The notes: generated from the sequence alone by a model not told the origin. DNA of 64,000 nt from Thermococcus sp. EP1 (GCF_001317345.1 NZ_JXCG01000001.1:1-64000), one strand, 5' to 3'. Shown: positions 10,474 through 19,966, counted from the stretch's first letter. A program made the numbers and translations.

Positions 10474-12717
10474 CTATTTCTCCAAGGTTACTTCTTCTCC
10501 TAGACTTAAGATAGCTTCTTTTCCAAATGCACAAACTTTAACATTTCTTGTCCCATTAATGATTTTTGCCCTTATCTTGTTATTTTTGACAACAAGATCA
10601 ATCCATGTTCCTCTGAAAAAGAATCTAAGGTTTACTGATTCCCATTTTTGAGGTAAGCTTGGCGAGATTTCTACTCTATCATCCTTGATGTCAATTCCAC
10701 AAAAACCTCGGAAGAGTGCTTGCCATACTCCCCCTGCTGTTGCAAGATGGAAGCCATCATGAGTGTTCCCATAAATGTTCCTAAGATCTATATAAGCACA
10801 CTTTGTGAAATAGTCATAGGCCAGATCATCATAACCTAGCCAAGAGGCCACTATGCTGTAAGCCGGCATTGAAAGAGAAGAAGCGTGGGTCGTCCGGACA
10901 ATGTAGTAATCAAAGTTCTTTTTAATTGTCTCAAGATCAAACTGTTCCTTTAACAGATATTGAGCTGCTATAACATCCGCTTGCTTTATGAGCCTTGTTT
11001 TTCCTATCCTTTTTCTTATCTCTTCGGGGAGTCTTGCTTCTCCAATACCATAAGGATCAAGTTTGTAGTCTTCCAAGTCAAAATATCCATCAAATTCCTC
11101 GAATACTCCCTCCACTTGTCTTGGAATATAAATCCTTTCTGCTATCTGAAGCCATTTATGCACTTCCTCTTCATCAACTCCAGTTCTTTTTACAGTTTCT
11201 ACCCATTCGCCCCCAAGCTCCAGAGCTTTTTTAAAATACGCAACTCCTAAGAGAAGGTTATGCTTTGCCATTAAATTCGTGAAAAAGCTATTATCTACGT
11301 GCTCATGATACTCATCTGGACCTATGACTTTTCGTATTACATACCCTCTTTTCTCATCAAATTCTACCCTACTGGCCCAAAAACGGGCCGTTTCAAGGAT
11401 TATTTCAAGCCCATATTTTGACATGAACTCTTCATCTCTAGTAAACTTATAGTACAAGTCCACAGTATAAGCTATGTCTGCGGTTATATGGTGCTCTTCC
11501 TCTCCTGTGTAAATTCTCACAACTTCCTTACCAGCCATGTCGAGAGGAACCAGGGAGGGAGTAGCCTCATACCCATCGTCAGCAGACTCCCAAGGGAATT
11601 GAGCACCATCATAACCATTGAGTTTAGCATTTTCTTTAGCAGGTTTTAGATTCCTATACCTATACATCAGCATCCTCCTGGCATCATCTGGAAAAACTGC
11701 TATAAAGAATGGAAGTGCATAGATCTCAGTGTCCCAGAAAACATGTCCCCTATAACCAAAGCCGTGTATTCCTCTGGCTGTTAGAGAAATATTGCTATCT
11801 CTTGGTAGTGACTGAATCAAATGGAAGAGACTAAAGTTAAGCCCTTTTTCTGCCTCATCATCACCTTCAATCTCAATCTTGGCCTTCTTCCAAATGTTAT
11901 TCCAGTACTCTCTGTGCTCTTCATAAAGCTTCCCAAAACCCAATTCCACAGCTTCTTTGAGTTCTCCTAAAACTTGTTCCTTTAAATTCTCATCGTTTTT
12001 AGAGGATATAACCACATATTTAATAAATTCATAGACCTCGTTAGGCCGAACTTGTAGACTTAAGACCTCTGCTATACCCCTACTACTCTTTATAACGCTT
12101 CTCTCCACCTTTTCCTCTGTGATAAGGGAACTTCCAATCCCAATGCTGTATCTATCATCCAGTGTTCTAACCTCCGCATATATTGATTCCTCATCAAAAT
12201 AAAGTTCCTTAAGTGAGCAATGTTTCACCATAATTTCTGGACGGTAAGAAGGGTTTGCAACATCTGTTTCAATTGGATTTACCAAAGTTAATAAACCACC
12301 TTTACTCGCTTGAAATTTAAACTTTAATATAATAAGGTTCTTTCGTTTTCCATGAACAATTCTTAAACTCTCATATTGAATTTTCACTCCTTTGTGGGTC
12401 TCCATGTGAACCCAAGTCTTTAATGTTCCTTCCTTAATATTAAGTTCTCTTTCATATCTTGAAAGCTTGTGTGTGCTCAAATTAAGAGGCTCTCCACTAA
12501 ACATCATCTGCAGCCCAATTACTCGAGGAGCATTCACGATTTCTCTATAAAAGTAGGGAGCATAGTCATAAATCCCCGCAACAGTTGTACCATATATTGT
12601 GGGTTCAAGTTCAATTTCTCCCCTTAACCCAATATGACCATTTCCTAATGTTAATATCGTACCATAAAGTTCCTCTTCTCTTGGTGAGTATCGGTTAAAC
12701 TCGAAATTGAACTTCAT
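10474..12717 (-). CDS. GH65 disaccharide phosphorylase (kojibiose/trehalose/maltose phosphorylase family)
   Basis: Inverting phosphorylase that splits an alpha-glucosyl disaccharide with phosphate, giving beta-glucose 1-phosphate. The 747-residue length, the N-terminal beta-sandwich, the (alpha/alpha)6 barrel and the short C-terminal cap fit the family. The catalytic acid lies in IGPDEYHEH near residue 470, and the phosphate-loop-like THASSLSMPAYS lies near 615. Linkage specificity (alpha-1,2 kojibiose, alpha-1,1 trehalose or alpha-1,4 maltose) cannot be read by eye. It overlaps the stop codon of the beta-phosphoglucomutase-like gene by four bases, which supports beta-glucose 1-phosphate as product. 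No signal peptide, so it acts on imported sugar. Confidence 0.88.
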   Translation of the reverse strand: MKFNFEFNRYSPREEELYGTILTLGNGHIGLRGEIELEPTIYGTTVAGIYDYAPYFYREIVNAPRVIGLQMMFSGEPLNLSTHKLSRYERELNIKEGTLKTWVHMETHKGVKIQYESLRIVHGKRKNLIILKFKFQASKGGLLTLVNPIETDVANPSYRPEIMVKHCSLKELYFDEESIYAEVRTLDDRYSIGIGSSLITEEKVERSVIKSSRGIAEVLSLQVRPNEVYEFIKYVVISSKNDENLKEQVLGELKEAVELGFGKLYEEHREYWNNIWKKAKIEIEGDDEAEKGLNFSLFHLIQSLPRDSNISLTARGIHGFGYRGHVFWDTEIYALPFFIAVFPDDARRMLMYRYRNLKPAKENAKLNGYDGAQFPWESADDGYEATPSLVPLDMAGKEVVRIYTGEEEHHITADIAYTVDLYYKFTRDEEFMSKYGLEIILETARFWASRVEFDEKRGYVIRKVIGPDEYHEHVDNSFFTNLMAKHNLLLGVAYFKKALELGGEWVETVKRTGVDEEEVHKWLQIAERIYIPRQVEGVFEEFDGYFDLEDYKLDPYGIGEARLPEEIRKRIGKTRLIKQADVIAAQYLLKEQFDLETIKKNFDYYIVRTTHASSLSMPAYSIVASWLGYDDLAYDYFTKCAYIDLRNIYGNTHDGFHLATAGGVWQALFRGFCGIDIKDDRVEISPSLPQKWESVNLRFFFRGTWIDLVVKNNKIRAKIINGTRNVKVCAFGKEAILSLGEEVTLEK

Positions 12718-13418
12718 ACCCTACCCTCCTTTCTTTCTATAAGCTGCTGAAGGTTCTTAGTAGTCAATTTGGCAAAATCATCAAAAGTCAAGTCAGCACT
12801 ATCCAACTTCGCTTCCCTTTCATAGCCCAAAGTAAAGGCTCCAAGTTCTTTTCCAGCCCGAATACCTGCTGGAGCATCTTCAATTACGAAGAAAAATTTG
12901 ATATCTGAAAAATTTCTTCTCAACTCTTCCATCGCCAGTTTGAAAACCTCTTTTTTAGTTGGGGCCATTCCACTAACATTCACATCAAACAAATCAGCAA
13001 GTGTTTTCTCCCCAATCTTGACTTTTTTCGCTAGTTTTGTCGCATTTTTAGATGCAGATGCAAGAGCATTCTTTATTCCAGCTTTTTTTGCGTTCTGTAA
13101 AAAGGCTATTGCATTCCAATTAACCTCGTATTCCTCCCTTTCAAACATCTCGTTGACTATCCTGTTCTTAAACTCTGCAAATTCATGTAGAAGTTCCTTT
13201 CTCTCTTCTTCACTTCTTGCATTATATTTTTCATAAATCCCCTTGAGTTCTAATATCTTATGAGCTCCCTCATATCTTGGTTTCCCTGAAACATAGGTCA
13301 CATAAAATTCGTGATCAATGTCCGCTCCGTAGTGCCTTGCAGCTCTTTTCCAAGCTTCTTCATGAGGAGTAAAGACTAATACACCATCAAAGTCCCATAT
13401 TAGTGCTATCTCCTTCAT
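12714..13418 (-). CDS. Beta-phosphoglucomutase-like HAD protein
   Basis: HAD-superfamily protein of 234 residues with motif I DFDGV (Asp9 nucleophile, Asp11), a cap segment containing SGKPRYEGA near residue 44, motif II Ser/Thr in ASASKN near 120 and the acidic motif EDAPAGIRAG near 178. This set fits beta-phosphoglucomutase, which would convert the GH65 product beta-glucose 1-phosphate to glucose 6-phosphate. It sits between a TrmB-family regulator (15-base gap) and GH65 (4-base overlap), all on one strand. Other HAD phosphatase activities are possible, but the context is strong. Confidence 0.82.
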   Translation of the reverse strand: MKEIALIWDFDGVLVFTPHEEAWKRAARHYGADIDHEFYVTYVSGKPRYEGAHKILELKGIYEKYNARSEEERKELLHEFAEFKNRIVNEMFEREEYEVNWNAIAFLQNAKKAGIKNALASASKNATKLAKKVKIGEKTLADLFDVNVSGMAPTKKEVFKLAMEELRRNFSDIKFFFVIEDAPAGIRAGKELGAFTLGYEREAKLDSADLTFDDFAKLTTKNLQQLIERKEGRV

Positions 13419-13433
13419 TTGATGCCCTCCAGT

Positions 13434-14492
13434 TCATCTTTCTATTTTCTCTATTATAATGCGCTGAGCCTCGATATCTTCCACCTCTGCATCAAATCCT
13501 CCTATAGTTAATGTCCCTTCTTCACTTTCAAGAACAAAATTACTTACAATTCCAAAACGGTTTACAGAACGAACTCTTCCTTTGGTTTTTATGGGGTAAC
13601 TACTTTTAATATCCCTTCCTTCTACTGTAACTATGGGAGTGTAACCAAGCTTTAAGAGAGTTTCCAGCTCGTTAAGCGCCATAGAAAATTCTATAAAGGT
13701 CTTTGGATACAGTTCGGGCCTTGAAACCCAACAAAGGGCCTCTTTAGCCTTTATCCATAGATTATTGTGAATGTTTAGTAATCTAAGCAATAAATCCTTT
13801 TCTTGAATGACATACCCATAAATCTCCGTATTTGAAACGGGAAGCTTATGAACACTAAAGAACCTTCTTTTTGCATAAACTGCACTTGAAAGATCTGCAA
13901 TAACAAGCAAAAAGTTCCCAAGTTCAGAGGTTTTTATTTTCACTTGATCTTTGAATCTCTCAAATTCCTCAAATCCGCCAGTTCCAGGGTATACCAAAAG
14001 ATATAAGTTTACTCCTCTCTGAGCAGCCCCTAAAAGATAATGTTTGAGCTCTTTAAAAATAGGGAATGGCAGTTCTGCTCTAATCTCTACTTCTGCAGAG
14101 TTAACTATCTCTATAATACTAGCCAATACACCCTCTAAACTCCTAACCATAGAGATATACGGTCCCTCTTCTTCCGACCTGCTTTTTATTTTCATAAGTT
14201 CTTCTTGAAGAGTGCTTTTTAAAAGGTCAAATTTCATTTTTTGAATATCTATGAGGGCGCTTATATCACTTGCAGTATATATTCTAGGCCTCCCTGCAGA
14301 AGCTCTAATAAACCCCTTCCTGATAAGGCTTTGGATTATGTTATACAATTGAGGTTGATGTATATCCAATGACTCAAGAAGATCCTTCACGGTGGCCCCA
14401 TTCCTCACAAGAATAGCAAGATACACTTCAGCTTCTCTTTTCGTGAGTCCTAGTTCCTGTAGCTTCTCAATCAAAAACGCATAGTTTTCCAT
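13434..14492 (-). CDS. TrmB-family sugar-sensing transcriptional regulator
   Basis: Regulator of 352 residues. An N-terminal winged helix-turn-helix (about residues 8-80, with TKREAEVYLAIL and the recognition segment QPQLYNIIQSL) is followed by a short coiled region and the TrmB-type effector domain; the C-terminal beta-rich part (about 285-352) matches the TrmB sugar-binding end. It differs at the N-terminus from classical TrmB as I remember it, so it is a separate family member. It is divergent from the sugar ABC operon and heads the beta-PGM/GH65 operon, so it very likely controls both. Repeats at 14516-14564 around its own TATA box are candidate operators. The effector is probably the imported sugar. 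Confidence 0.87.
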   Translation of the reverse strand: MENYAFLIEKLQELGLTKREAEVYLAILVRNGATVKDLLESLDIHQPQLYNIIQSLIRKGFIRASAGRPRIYTASDISALIDIQKMKFDLLKSTLQEELMKIKSRSEEEGPYISMVRSLEGVLASIIEIVNSAEVEIRAELPFPIFKELKHYLLGAAQRGVNLYLLVYPGTGGFEEFERFKDQVKIKTSELGNFLLVIADLSSAVYAKRRFFSVHKLPVSNTEIYGYVIQEKDLLLRLLNIHNNLWIKAKEALCWVSRPELYPKTFIEFSMALNELETLLKLGYTPIVTVEGRDIKSSYPIKTKGRVRSVNRFGIVSNFVLESEEGTLTIGGFDAEVEDIEAQRIIIEKIER

Positions 14493-14515
14493 TGGTACAC
14501 CCCCACTGCCCCCTG

Positions 14516-14564
14516 CTACTATACTTTTTCTGCATTAATACTATTTAAATATATTGCATACTAT
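14516..14564. promoter_or_regulatory. TACTAT direct repeats, candidate operator of the TrmB-family regulator
   Basis: TACTAT occurs at 14517-14522, 14539-14544 and 14559-14564, that is 22 and 20 bases apart (about two helical turns), with the last two extended to ATACTAT. They flank the leftward TATA box (TTTAAAT). A related inverse copy (TAGTATA) lies at 14592-14598 after the rightward TATA box. The glycolytic consensus TATCAC-N5-GTGATA is absent here. Which protein binds is inference from location. Confidence 0.45.
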
Positions 14565-14574
14565 ATCAGTAAGG

Positions 14575-14583
14575 TTTATATAA
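14575..14583 (+). promoter_or_regulatory. TATA box of the sugar ABC operon
   Basis: TTTATATAA preceded by AAGG. The predicted start site near 14605 gives a leader of about 40 bases containing GGGAGGGA before ATG 14645. Confidence 0.55.
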
Positions 14584-14644
14584 TATCATTGTAGTATAAA
14601 AATTGAAAGACCATATTACTTAACCCTAGGTGGGAGGGAGAAAA

Positions 14645-15976
14645 ATGAAGAAAGTTCTCTTTGGAGGTCTTTTGATTTTTGCCTTGCTTTTTGCAGTAGT
14701 AGCCTCAGGATGTATTGGAGGCCAAACTCCAACCCCAACAACAGAAACAAAGACTGAAACCGAGACACAGATTCAAGAAAAAGTCTTCATAAGATTTGCA
14801 GGTTGGAGCGCTGGAGAAACTGAGATGAAAAACTACCAAAAAATGATTGCTGAATTTGAGCAAGCAAACCCGAACATTGGTGTTAAATATGAGGTCATTA
14901 CTCAAATGTTCCACGAAAACATCCTAGCTTCATTTGGAGCTGGTGTTGCTCCAGACATATTCTACGTCGATAGCGCATGGTCACCAATATTCATTGACAA
15001 GGGAGCTCTATACCCAATATCCGAACTTGCAGACCAAAGCTTTATCGATCAATTCTATCCATTCCTCTTAGAACCCTTCAAGAAAGATGGAAAGCTTTAT
15101 GGTCTTCCAAAAGATTGGAGTATGTTAGCTCTCTTCTATAACAAGAAACTCTTTGAGCAAGCAGGATTGACAAAACCACCCGAAACTTGGGAAGAGCTTG
15201 AACAATACGCAAAGATAATAGCTGATAAAACTGGAAAACCTGGCTTGGCAATTTACCTTGGTGGATTCAACAGATACGTACCCGTTGCTGTGAGTAACGG
15301 TGCTCCAAAGCCTTGGTTTGAAAAACCTGAAGATGCAGCTTGGTTTGACAATCCAGTGGTTAAAGAAACCCTTACTTGGTACATAAACCTCTACAAGAAA
15401 GGAAAGATTGAGAGAGAAGAACAAGGATTAACTCCTTATGTTGTGCAACCCGGAGATGTAGGTGCAGGATGGCTTGGAGATGCCTTTGGTCAACAAGAAG
15501 TTGCTATGGTAATAAGTGGAAACTGGATGATACCATTCTTAGCTGATCAGTTCCCTGACTTCAAGTATGGAGAAGACTGGGACATTGCTCCAGTTCCAGC
15601 TGGAAAAGAAGGCAGAGTTACAATGGCATATACAGTCATCTTAGGAATAAACGCAAAGAGCGAACATCCACAAGAGGCTTGGAAATTTGTAGAATTCTTA
15701 TTAGGTCCAGATGGACAAAAAGAACTTGTTGTCAAAGGAGGACACACACTACCAAGCATAAAGGGCTTTGAGAACGACCCCGACATGTGGCCACAACACA
15801 AGAAGACACTCTCCTTTGAGTACGACGAAATGATAGTGTTCCTTTGGGGTCCAAAATCAGGACCACTTGAAGGTAAGTTCAGTGACGCAATGGCTGCTGC
15901 AATGAGAGGAGAAATGACAATTGACGAAGCAATAGATGTTATGAAGCAGGTTGTTCAAGAAGAATTAAGTGGCTGA
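14645..15976 (+). CDS. Sugar ABC transporter substrate-binding lipoprotein
   Basis: Extracytoplasmic solute-binding protein of the MalE-like family (443 residues). The N-terminus has a hydrophobic signal with the lipobox VASGC (lipidated Cys23), followed by a Thr/Glu-rich linker (about residues 27-48) that tethers it to the membrane, then the two-lobed binding fold (AGWSAGETEMKNYQ onward; ADQFPDFKYGEDW near 300). It is the first gene of the malEFGK-like operon. I chose ATG 14645 because GGGAGGGA precedes it; a GTG at 14630 would add five residues but overlaps that site. The sugar is unknown; the neighbours point to a di- or oligosaccharide. Confidence 0.92.
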   Translation: MKKVLFGGLLIFALLFAVVASGCIGGQTPTPTTETKTETETQIQEKVFIRFAGWSAGETEMKNYQKMIAEFEQANPNIGVKYEVITQMFHENILASFGAGVAPDIFYVDSAWSPIFIDKGALYPISELADQSFIDQFYPFLLEPFKKDGKLYGLPKDWSMLALFYNKKLFEQAGLTKPPETWEELEQYAKIIADKTGKPGLAIYLGGFNRYVPVAVSNGAPKPWFEKPEDAAWFDNPVVKETLTWYINLYKKGKIEREEQGLTPYVVQPGDVGAGWLGDAFGQQEVAMVISGNWMIPFLADQFPDFKYGEDWDIAPVPAGKEGRVTMAYTVILGINAKSEHPQEAWKFVEFLLGPDGQKELVVKGGHTLPSIKGFENDPDMWPQHKKTLSFEYDEMIVFLWGPKSGPLEGKFSDAMAAAMRGEMTIDEAIDVMKQVVQEELSG

Positions 15977-15986
15977 GGTGACTGAT

Positions 15987-16925
15987 ATGTTTTCTTTTTC
16001 TTCTTTTTATGAGAAGGCTAGAAATAAGGAAATTGTTGCCGGTTTATCTCTCATCTCAATCGCTGTCATTCTAAACCTCGTTTTTGGATATTTTGCAATG
16101 GGATTTGCCTTCTATTTGAGCTTTTTCAAGTGGGATTATATAGGGACAATGCAATTTGTGGGGTTAAAAAATTTTGAGATAGTGTTAAGAGACCTAATGA
16201 GAGGTCTCAACGGAGCCTCATATTTACTTTCTCCGTTTTATACAGGATTAAAAAACATTCTTATTTATACTGCAATAGTTGTCCCCGTACAAACGTTTCT
16301 TGCTATAGTTTTAGCCTCTTTTGCAAATCAAAAGATTAAGGGCCAACAATTCTTTAAAGTATCCTACTTTCTTCCTGCAACCACCTCTTCCGTTATAGTC
16401 GCCTTGATTTTTATTTGGCTCTTCATGAAAAACGGTTTTATTAATTTTGCACTTTCCCATGTAATTCCAGGATTCCAACCAATAGACTGGATAAACGATA
16501 GAAATTATCTCCTCTTAGCGATAGCTACTGTTGCTATATGGGGAACCAGTGGACACTTTATGGTGTCCTTCCTAGCAGCAATGCAAGCGATTCCCAAAGA
16601 AATATACGAGGCGGCTATGCTAGATGGTGCAGGCCCCATAAGAAGATTCTTCTTCATAACAATTCCAATGTTAAGGCCCATGATAGTGTATGTAGTGGTT
16701 ATGGGTCTTATTGGGGCCCTCCAGATGTTTGACCTAGCTTGGGTAATGGCTGGGGCCAATGGCGGGCCAGGAGGGGCAGGATACACCGTGGCACTGGACA
16801 TCTATAATGAGGCATTTACAAGAATTAACCCCGGGGTTGCAGCAGCTAAAAGTTGGTTCCTCTTTGCTATAATCTTTACAACTACATATATCTTCCAGAA
16901 AAAGTATGGGAGGGCTATGAGATGA
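15987..16925 (+). CDS. Sugar ABC transporter permease (MalF-like)
   Basis: Integral membrane permease of 312 residues with about six membrane segments and the ATPase-coupling EAA loop (EAAMLDGAGPIRRFFFITIPML near residues 208-229, where the conserved Gly follows EAAMLD). Transports the ligand of the upstream binding protein. ATG 15987 is preferred over GTG 15969 because GAGGTGA (15975-15981) lies just before it; this puts the start 10 bases after the binding-protein stop codon. The gene overlaps the second permease by four bases. Unlike bacterial MalF, it lacks a large periplasmic P2 domain. Confidence 0.9.
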   Translation: MFSFSSFYEKARNKEIVAGLSLISIAVILNLVFGYFAMGFAFYLSFFKWDYIGTMQFVGLKNFEIVLRDLMRGLNGASYLLSPFYTGLKNILIYTAIVVPVQTFLAIVLASFANQKIKGQQFFKVSYFLPATTSSVIVALIFIWLFMKNGFINFALSHVIPGFQPIDWINDRNYLLLAIATVAIWGTSGHFMVSFLAAMQAIPKEIYEAAMLDGAGPIRRFFFITIPMLRPMIVYVVVMGLIGALQMFDLAWVMAGANGGPGGAGYTVALDIYNEAFTRINPGVAAAKSWFLFAIIFTTTYIFQKKYGRAMR

Positions 16926-17770
16926 CACCCAAAGAAAAAGAACTACTAATACGACGTATCTGGGTTGTAATAACTTATGTAGTCCTATTAACCTTTGCAC
17001 TCGTTTATCTAATGCCATTCATCCGCTCTCTTGTAGCTTCTTTTATGACGTGGGCTCAAGCTTCAAGATACCCCCCAGAGTGGATGCCTAGTCCATTCAC
17101 CCTAGAGAATTATCAGAAACTCTTTAGGTTGGAATTATTCCCAAGATGGATTAGAAACACTGCTCTTTATGCGGGTTTAATAGTTGCGGGCAATATAATG
17201 TTTACCAGCATGGCCGGTTATGCATTTGCTAGATTGAAATTCCCAGGGAGAGATGTTCTTTTTTCAGCTCTACTTTCTCTCTTGATGATCCCCATGTTCG
17301 TAACCTTAGTGCCAAATTACATTATAATATATAAGCTTGGGCTAATAGACAACATCTTTGGACTTGCCCTTCTGGGCCTCACTAATGTCTCGAGCATATT
17401 CCTAATGAGACAGTACTTCATGTCTCTTTCCACCGAAATATTTGAAGCTGCTCGTTTGGATGGATGCGGACCGATAAAATCATTTTTCTACATTGCCTTA
17501 CCTCTAGCAAGACCTGCCCTTGGAGCAGTGGCCGTATATCAATTCTTAGGCTCTTGGAATGCATTTATAGGTCCACTGATCTTCTTAAGATCTCCCGAGA
17601 ACTTCACACTCCCAGTAGGACTTAGTTTTGCTTTCCAAAGAAGCATGTGGACTGAATACACTCCAATAATCGCAGGTTCACTCGTGGCATCTGCACCCAC
17701 GATAATCCTCTTCCTTGTGCTGAATAAGTATCTGATTAGAGGTATAGTAGTTACAGGAGGGAAAGGCTGA
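16922..17770 (+). CDS. Sugar ABC transporter permease (MalG-like)
   Basis: Second permease of the sugar importer, 282 residues, with six predicted membrane segments and an EAA loop (FEAARLDGCGPIKSFFYIA near residue 180). The start at ATG 16922 forms an ATGA overlap with the first permease; a longer frame from 16853 would run inside that gene and add a non-homologous head. The stop codon overlaps the ATPase start by one base (17770), so binding protein, permeases and ATPase are tightly coupled. Confidence 0.9.
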   Translation: MTPKEKELLIRRIWVVITYVVLLTFALVYLMPFIRSLVASFMTWAQASRYPPEWMPSPFTLENYQKLFRLELFPRWIRNTALYAGLIVAGNIMFTSMAGYAFARLKFPGRDVLFSALLSLLMIPMFVTLVPNYIIIYKLGLIDNIFGLALLGLTNVSSIFLMRQYFMSLSTEIFEAARLDGCGPIKSFFYIALPLARPALGAVAVYQFLGSWNAFIGPLIFLRSPENFTLPVGLSFAFQRSMWTEYTPIIAGSLVASAPTIILFLVLNKYLIRGIVVTGGKG

Positions 17771-18843
17771 TGGCGAGGGTTTTGCTGAAGAATGTCACAA
17801 AGAAATTTGGAGATGTGATAGCTGTTAGTAGGCTAAACCTTGAAATTAAAGATGGAGAATTCATGGTGCTACTTGGTCCAAGTGGATGTGGGAAATCAAC
17901 AACTCTTAGAATGATTGCTGGATTGGAAACACCTACAGAGGGTGAAATATGGATTGGCGATCAATTAGTTAATGAAATAGACCCCACTAAGAGAAATACA
18001 GCAATGGTATTCCAGAGCTATGCTTTATACCCCCATATGACTGTCTTTGGGAATATCGAATTTCCTCTAAGAATGGCTGGTGTTCCAAAACAGGAACGAG
18101 CCAAAAAGGTAAAAGAAGTTGCAGAGTTCCTGGGAATAAGTGAGTTGTTAAACAGAAAACCAAGCGAGTTAAGTGGTGGGCAACAGCAAAGAGTAGCACT
18201 TGCAAGAGCACTCGTAAGAGAACCTGAGGTATTTCTACTAGATGAACCTTTAAGTAACTTGGATGCAAAAATAAGAACTCAAATGCGTTTTGAGCTTAAA
18301 AAACTCTTGAGTTACGATTTAGGAATAACAACAATTTATGTAACTCACGATCAGGTCGAGGCTATGACAATGGCCGATAGAATAGCTGTTATGAATAAAG
18401 GAGTTCTCCAACAAGTTGGAACTCCAAATGAAATCTTTTACAAACCCGCAAACACTTTCGTCGGTACATTTGTAGGAAGCCCCCCTATGAATCTAATTGA
18501 AGGAGAAATAATTGTAAAAGACAACAAAACACTCTTTAATGCTGGTGAATTTTTGTTAGAGCTTCCAATAGAAATGGAAGCCAGGGAAAAAGTGATTCTA
18601 GGCTTCAGGCCCCAGCATGTAGAAGTAAGCAAAGACGCAAAGGAAGGGTTTGTTAAAGGAAAGCTCCTAGGTATCGAAAAACTAGGGGTAGAAAGTTATG
18701 GCCATATTCCCTATGGCAACCTAGAGATAGTTGTTCAACTTCCAGAAAGTATGGGAACCAGTGTAAAAGAGGTTTACTGGAAACCAAGGGCAGACAGAAT
18801 ATACATATTCGATGCTAAAACAAGAGAACTCATTTATGGATAA
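17770..18843 (+). CDS. Sugar ABC transporter ATPase (MalK/MsmK-like)
   Basis: Energising ATPase of the sugar importer, 357 residues. Walker A GPSGCGKST is at residues 36-44, the signature LSGGQQQR near 136, Walker B FLLDEP near 156, and the switch histidine in THDQVEAM near 190. A C-terminal OB-fold (TOBE) regulatory domain covers about 240-357, as in MalK. It forms the last transporter gene and is followed after 12 bases by the GH130-like gene, which therefore belongs to the same transcript. Confidence 0.93.
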   Translation: MARVLLKNVTKKFGDVIAVSRLNLEIKDGEFMVLLGPSGCGKSTTLRMIAGLETPTEGEIWIGDQLVNEIDPTKRNTAMVFQSYALYPHMTVFGNIEFPLRMAGVPKQERAKKVKEVAEFLGISELLNRKPSELSGGQQQRVALARALVREPEVFLLDEPLSNLDAKIRTQMRFELKKLLSYDLGITTIYVTHDQVEAMTMADRIAVMNKGVLQQVGTPNEIFYKPANTFVGTFVGSPPMNLIEGEIIVKDNKTLFNAGEFLLELPIEMEAREKVILGFRPQHVEVSKDAKEGFVKGKLLGIEKLGVESYGHIPYGNLEIVVQLPESMGTSVKEVYWKPRADRIYIFDAKTRELIYG

Positions 18844-18855
18844 GGAGGGAACTTT

Positions 18856-19893
18856 TTGAAAAAGAAATATGCGGCTATTATTTTTTTATTAATATTTACA
18901 ATTCTGTTTCTAACTTATGGATTCAGATACGATTGTACTCCTCCAATAAGTGGATACACACGAGTTTCAGACAAACCAATTTTATCCCCAGGGGAGTATC
19001 CTTTCGAAAGCAAAGCAGCGTTTAATCCCGCAGCAATTGTTGTTAACGATACGATTTATCTATTCTACAGAGCCCAAGATAATAAATTTAGATCTTATAT
19101 AGCCCTAGCAACTAGTAAAGATGGGATAAACTTCAAAAAGTATCCTCAACCCGTGATATATCCCACTCTCCCAGAAGAAAGAATGGGATGTGAAGATCCA
19201 AGAATTGTAAAAATCAACGATACTTACTATATGACATATACAGCTTTTGATGGTTCCACTGCAAGACTTGCAATAGCTTCAAGTAAAGATCTAATACACT
19301 GGGAAAAACATGGAATAGTGTTCCCTGAATGGCCATGGACAAAAAGTGGTGCAATACTCCCAGTTAAAATAAACGGAAGCTATATAATGTTTTTTGGAGA
19401 TTGGAAAATCTGGATTGCATACAGCAAAGATTTAATTCATTGGAAAGCAGACTGGAAAAATCCAATACTAGAGGCCAGGTTAAAAATGTTTGATGAACGT
19501 CTCGTAGAACCAGGTCCACCTCCAATACTCACAGACAGAGGCATTTTGCTATTTTATAATGGAGCAAGCTGGGAAAAAGGATATAGTGTTGGGTGGGTTC
19601 TACTCGATCCCTCTAATCCCTACAGGGTTATCGCAAGGTCTGATGAGCCTATATTTGAACCACAATTACTTTGGGAAAAAGTGGGAAATGTTCCAAATGT
19701 GGTTTTTGCTGAAGGCCTAGTAAGGTACAAGGGAAAGTGGATCATGTACTATGGAGCAACGGATAAGTATACCGGAGCCATCATAGCACCAGCGTGCAGA
19801 TTTAGCTTTTATGGAAAAGAGATCAAAAATGCATGGTTTAATGAGTGGCTTAACAAGGTCTTCTGGAGATTATATGGAGAAAATTACCCATAA
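18856..19893 (+). CDS. Membrane-anchored GH130-like glycoside phosphorylase/hydrolase
   Basis: 345-residue protein with an N-terminal membrane segment (about residues 5-21) and a five-bladed propeller of the GH130 type: NPAAIV near 57, FYRAQD near 70, ATSKDGINF near 85, and the family motif GCEDPRI with catalytic Asp114. GH130 enzymes act on beta-mannosides, most as phosphorylases in the cytoplasm, some exported members as hydrolases. The N-terminal anchor predicts an extracytoplasmic position, which favours hydrolysis or mere binding. The start is TTG 18856 with GGAGGGA five bases before it. It is co-transcribed with the ABC genes. Specificity is not known; a GH43/GH32-type propeller is the alternative. 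Confidence 0.72.
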   Translation: MKKKYAAIIFLLIFTILFLTYGFRYDCTPPISGYTRVSDKPILSPGEYPFESKAAFNPAAIVVNDTIYLFYRAQDNKFRSYIALATSKDGINFKKYPQPVIYPTLPEERMGCEDPRIVKINDTYYMTYTAFDGSTARLAIASSKDLIHWEKHGIVFPEWPWTKSGAILPVKINGSYIMFFGDWKIWIAYSKDLIHWKADWKNPILEARLKMFDERLVEPGPPPILTDRGILLFYNGASWEKGYSVGWVLLDPSNPYRVIARSDEPIFEPQLLWEKVGNVPNVVFAEGLVRYKGKWIMYYGATDKYTGAIIAPACRFSFYGKEIKNAWFNEWLNKVFWRLYGENYP

Positions 19894-19966
19894 ATCAAGA
19901 CAAAATCTAAATCTTTGTTACTCAACCCTGAAAATATTGCCACAAGAGTGTTAGAGGGGTGATAAA

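Noticed and set aside
14493-14644. Classical TrmB/TrmBL1 operator before the sugar ABC operon
   Set aside because: No TATCAC-N5-GTGATA or near match is present; only TACTAT-type repeats are.
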